From assembly GCA_001275005.1 (NCBI GenBank), contig JWZX01002094.1, forward strand, positions 1 through 13,187: a stretch of 13,187 nucleotides of DNA, given 5' to 3'. The position numbers and the translations under genes are program-made. This document shows positions 12,701-13,187 of the stretch, one piece after another (the first letter of the stretch is position 1; the number at the start of each line of letters is the position of its first letter). The notes beneath the pieces are model-generated. The model was not told the DNA's origin. It made no database searches and was given only the letters and a program-made list of their open reading frames with translations. Origin of the DNA: Chrysochromulina tobinii. Lineage: Eukaryota > Haptophyta > Prymnesiales > Chrysochromulinaceae.

Positions 12701-13187
12701 ACATAATGGGCGGCGCGAGCGTCGTCTTGCTCAAGGAGCAGGCTCTCATCGATGGGCGCCGGGTAGCCGGCCTGCACGGCCGCTGAGCCGATCACGTAGG
12801 CGGTGCCATCCCCAGCGAAGTGCCTCGACCGAACGACCTTTCGGCCGTACAGGAAGGCTGGCATCCAAGCCCCAGGGTACTGGCGCATCTCGCTGCTCGA
12901 GGTCGAGCCGAGATGCGTATCGGGATCCGTGTGGTTGCGGTCGAATGGATGCACGAAGGAGGGCACGGCGCTCTCGAAATTGGTTGCGTAGAGGCAGACC
13001 CAAGCGCAATCCTCCACCGGGGGCGGCGGCAGCGGCGGGGGTGAGGGTGGCGGTCTGGGCGGCGGCGAGGGTGCGGGCGGCGATCTGGGAGGCCTGGATG
13101 GGGGCGCGGAGGGCGGCGGGGGAGAGGGCGGCGGATAGGGCGGCGAGGGCGGTGGCGGCGAGGGGGGTGGCGGAGATGGAGGTGGAG
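9800..13187 (-). CDS. Pro-rich, Cys-repeat cell-surface protein with C-terminal membrane anchor (5' partial, frameshifted)
   Basis: The gene runs off the right edge in an open PPSPPP-rich frame (13018-13187), so the N-terminus is missing. Exon A (11997-13187) then codes a Cys-containing domain (from CAWVCLYATNFES) and GCxxxxAxNY-type repeats such as GCTSATALNFHSLATHDDGS. A 202-nt intron follows. Exon B (9800-11794) continues EPIP-GCTLASES, more repeats (EGCTDPLAANYDPIAT, FGCLESSAMNYDPFAT, EGCLHPLARNFGC), and a second long Pro/Ser block (10562-10860). At the G8 tract 10577-10584 the sensible frame shifts by one base into a Ser/Asn/Thr linker with well over a dozen N-x-S/T sequons. The end is an extracellular juxtamembrane domain and an anchor: EAATVVGVIIGLLLGVVGTY helix, then CRWRRKKNMAMKY. 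Such proteins are common in haptophytes and resemble pherophorin-like wall or scale components. A surface glycoprotein role is inferred. Confidence 0.65.
10205..10560 (-). repeat. Trinucleotide-rich tandem repeat coding a sequon-dense Ser/Asn/Thr linker
   Basis: This is a degenerate 15-18-bp repeat (minus strand AACACCACCAACAGCAGC). In the frame that reaches the membrane anchor it codes NTTNSSS and NATSGS units, nearly all N-glycosylation sequons. The other frames give Gln/His or Ala/Pro/Thr runs. Confidence 0.85.
10577..10584 (-). other. Apparent one-base frameshift in a homopolymer (G8 plus strand, C8 transcript)
   Basis: Upstream of this tract the proline-rich frame is clearly coding. Downstream, that frame turns into Gln/His and then Arg-rich sequence without domain character. 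The frame one base over gives Ser/Asn/Thr sequons and then the transmembrane anchor ending at the TGA at 9800. No GT is present nearby on the minus strand to offer a splice donor, so an extra base in the C tract (assembly error or real mutation) is the simplest explanation. Confidence 0.65.
11811..11848 (-). mobile_element. Introner-like repeat element, copy 3 (surface-protein intron)
   Basis: The core CTTGCATGCAAGTGCTCACC continues as GCAGCGCCCTCGCCCCTC and is followed by CGAGCCCATCCCCAG, which makes the 3' splice site. It is diverged from copies 1 and 2 at a few positions but clearly the same family. Confidence 0.65.
11886..11923 (-). mobile_element. Introner-like repeat element, copy 4 (surface-protein intron)
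   Basis: The core CTTGCATGCAAGTGCTCACT continues as ACAGCGCCATCGCCCCTC, followed by GAGCCCATCCCCAAGCTGCA, which is a decayed copy of the exon junction. It lies 75 bp upstream of copy 3 in the transcript, as a nested or tandem insertion. Confidence 0.65.
11910..11998 (-). repeat. 43-bp tandem repeat at the 5' end of the surface-protein intron
   Basis: A 43-bp unit (minus strand AGGTACGTTGATTGCCACTG through TTGCATGCAAGTG) occurs at plus-strand 11910-11952 and 11956-11998. Both copies begin with a donor-like AG|GTACGT and contain the TTGCATGCAA palindrome. The outer copy supplies the actual donor. Confidence 0.9.

Overview
This window reads as nuclear DNA of a GC-rich, intron-bearing unicellular alga. 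A haptophyte (Prymnesiophyceae-like) is my best guess, and another secondary-plastid alga is possible. The reasons are GT-AG introns, widely spaced genes on both strands with no operon structure or Shine-Dalgarno sites, a proline-rich (PPSPPP) cell-surface protein with Cys-rich GCTDxxAxNY repeats, a signal-anchored sulfotransferase, a MATE carrier with an apparent signal-plus-transit leader, and many simple or tandem repeats. No bacterial, viral or RNA genes were recognised.

Layout: (1) 2-1081 (+), a 2OG/Fe(II) dioxygenase-like protein that may be 5'-truncated. (2) 1763-2880 (-), a two-exon TPT/DMT-family transporter whose short first exon is easy to miss. (3) 3097-4089 (+), a coiled-coil protein with an HMMR (RHAMM)-like C-terminus and a KEN box, divergent from gene 2 across a 216-bp spacer. 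(4) 4165-4350, an intergenic array of GAGCTC palindromes spaced about one helical turn apart. (5) 4611-7194 (-), a three-exon type II membrane sulfotransferase-like protein; its two 3' introns and last exon are built from repeats. (6) 7298-9256 (-), a MATE-family carrier with an SH3-like domain and a 13-residue tandem repeat inserted in its central loop. (7) 9800 to the right edge (-), a surface protein with Pro-rich blocks, Cys repeats, a sequon-dense linker and a C-terminal membrane anchor; it has one repeat-rich intron and an apparent one-base frameshift in a G8/C8 tract.

The most unusual signal is a small repeat family with core TTGCATGCAAGTGCTCA. It sits in introns of two unrelated genes (the sulfotransferase and the surface protein), always in the same orientation relative to transcription, and once, in frame, inside a coding exon. 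Each of the three repeat-bearing introns is bounded by a 12-16-bp direct repeat of the exon-junction sequence, so one copy ends in the exon and the other supplies or abuts the splice site. This resembles introner elements, or intron birth by duplication of an AG|GT segment. Reading through these introns splits the sulfotransferase and the surface protein into false pieces; splicing at the predicted junctions restores continuous, sensible proteins.

The genes do not form an obvious pathway. The sulfotransferase, the TPT/DMT carrier and the glycosylated surface protein could all belong to the secretory or cell-surface glycan system, but that is inference.
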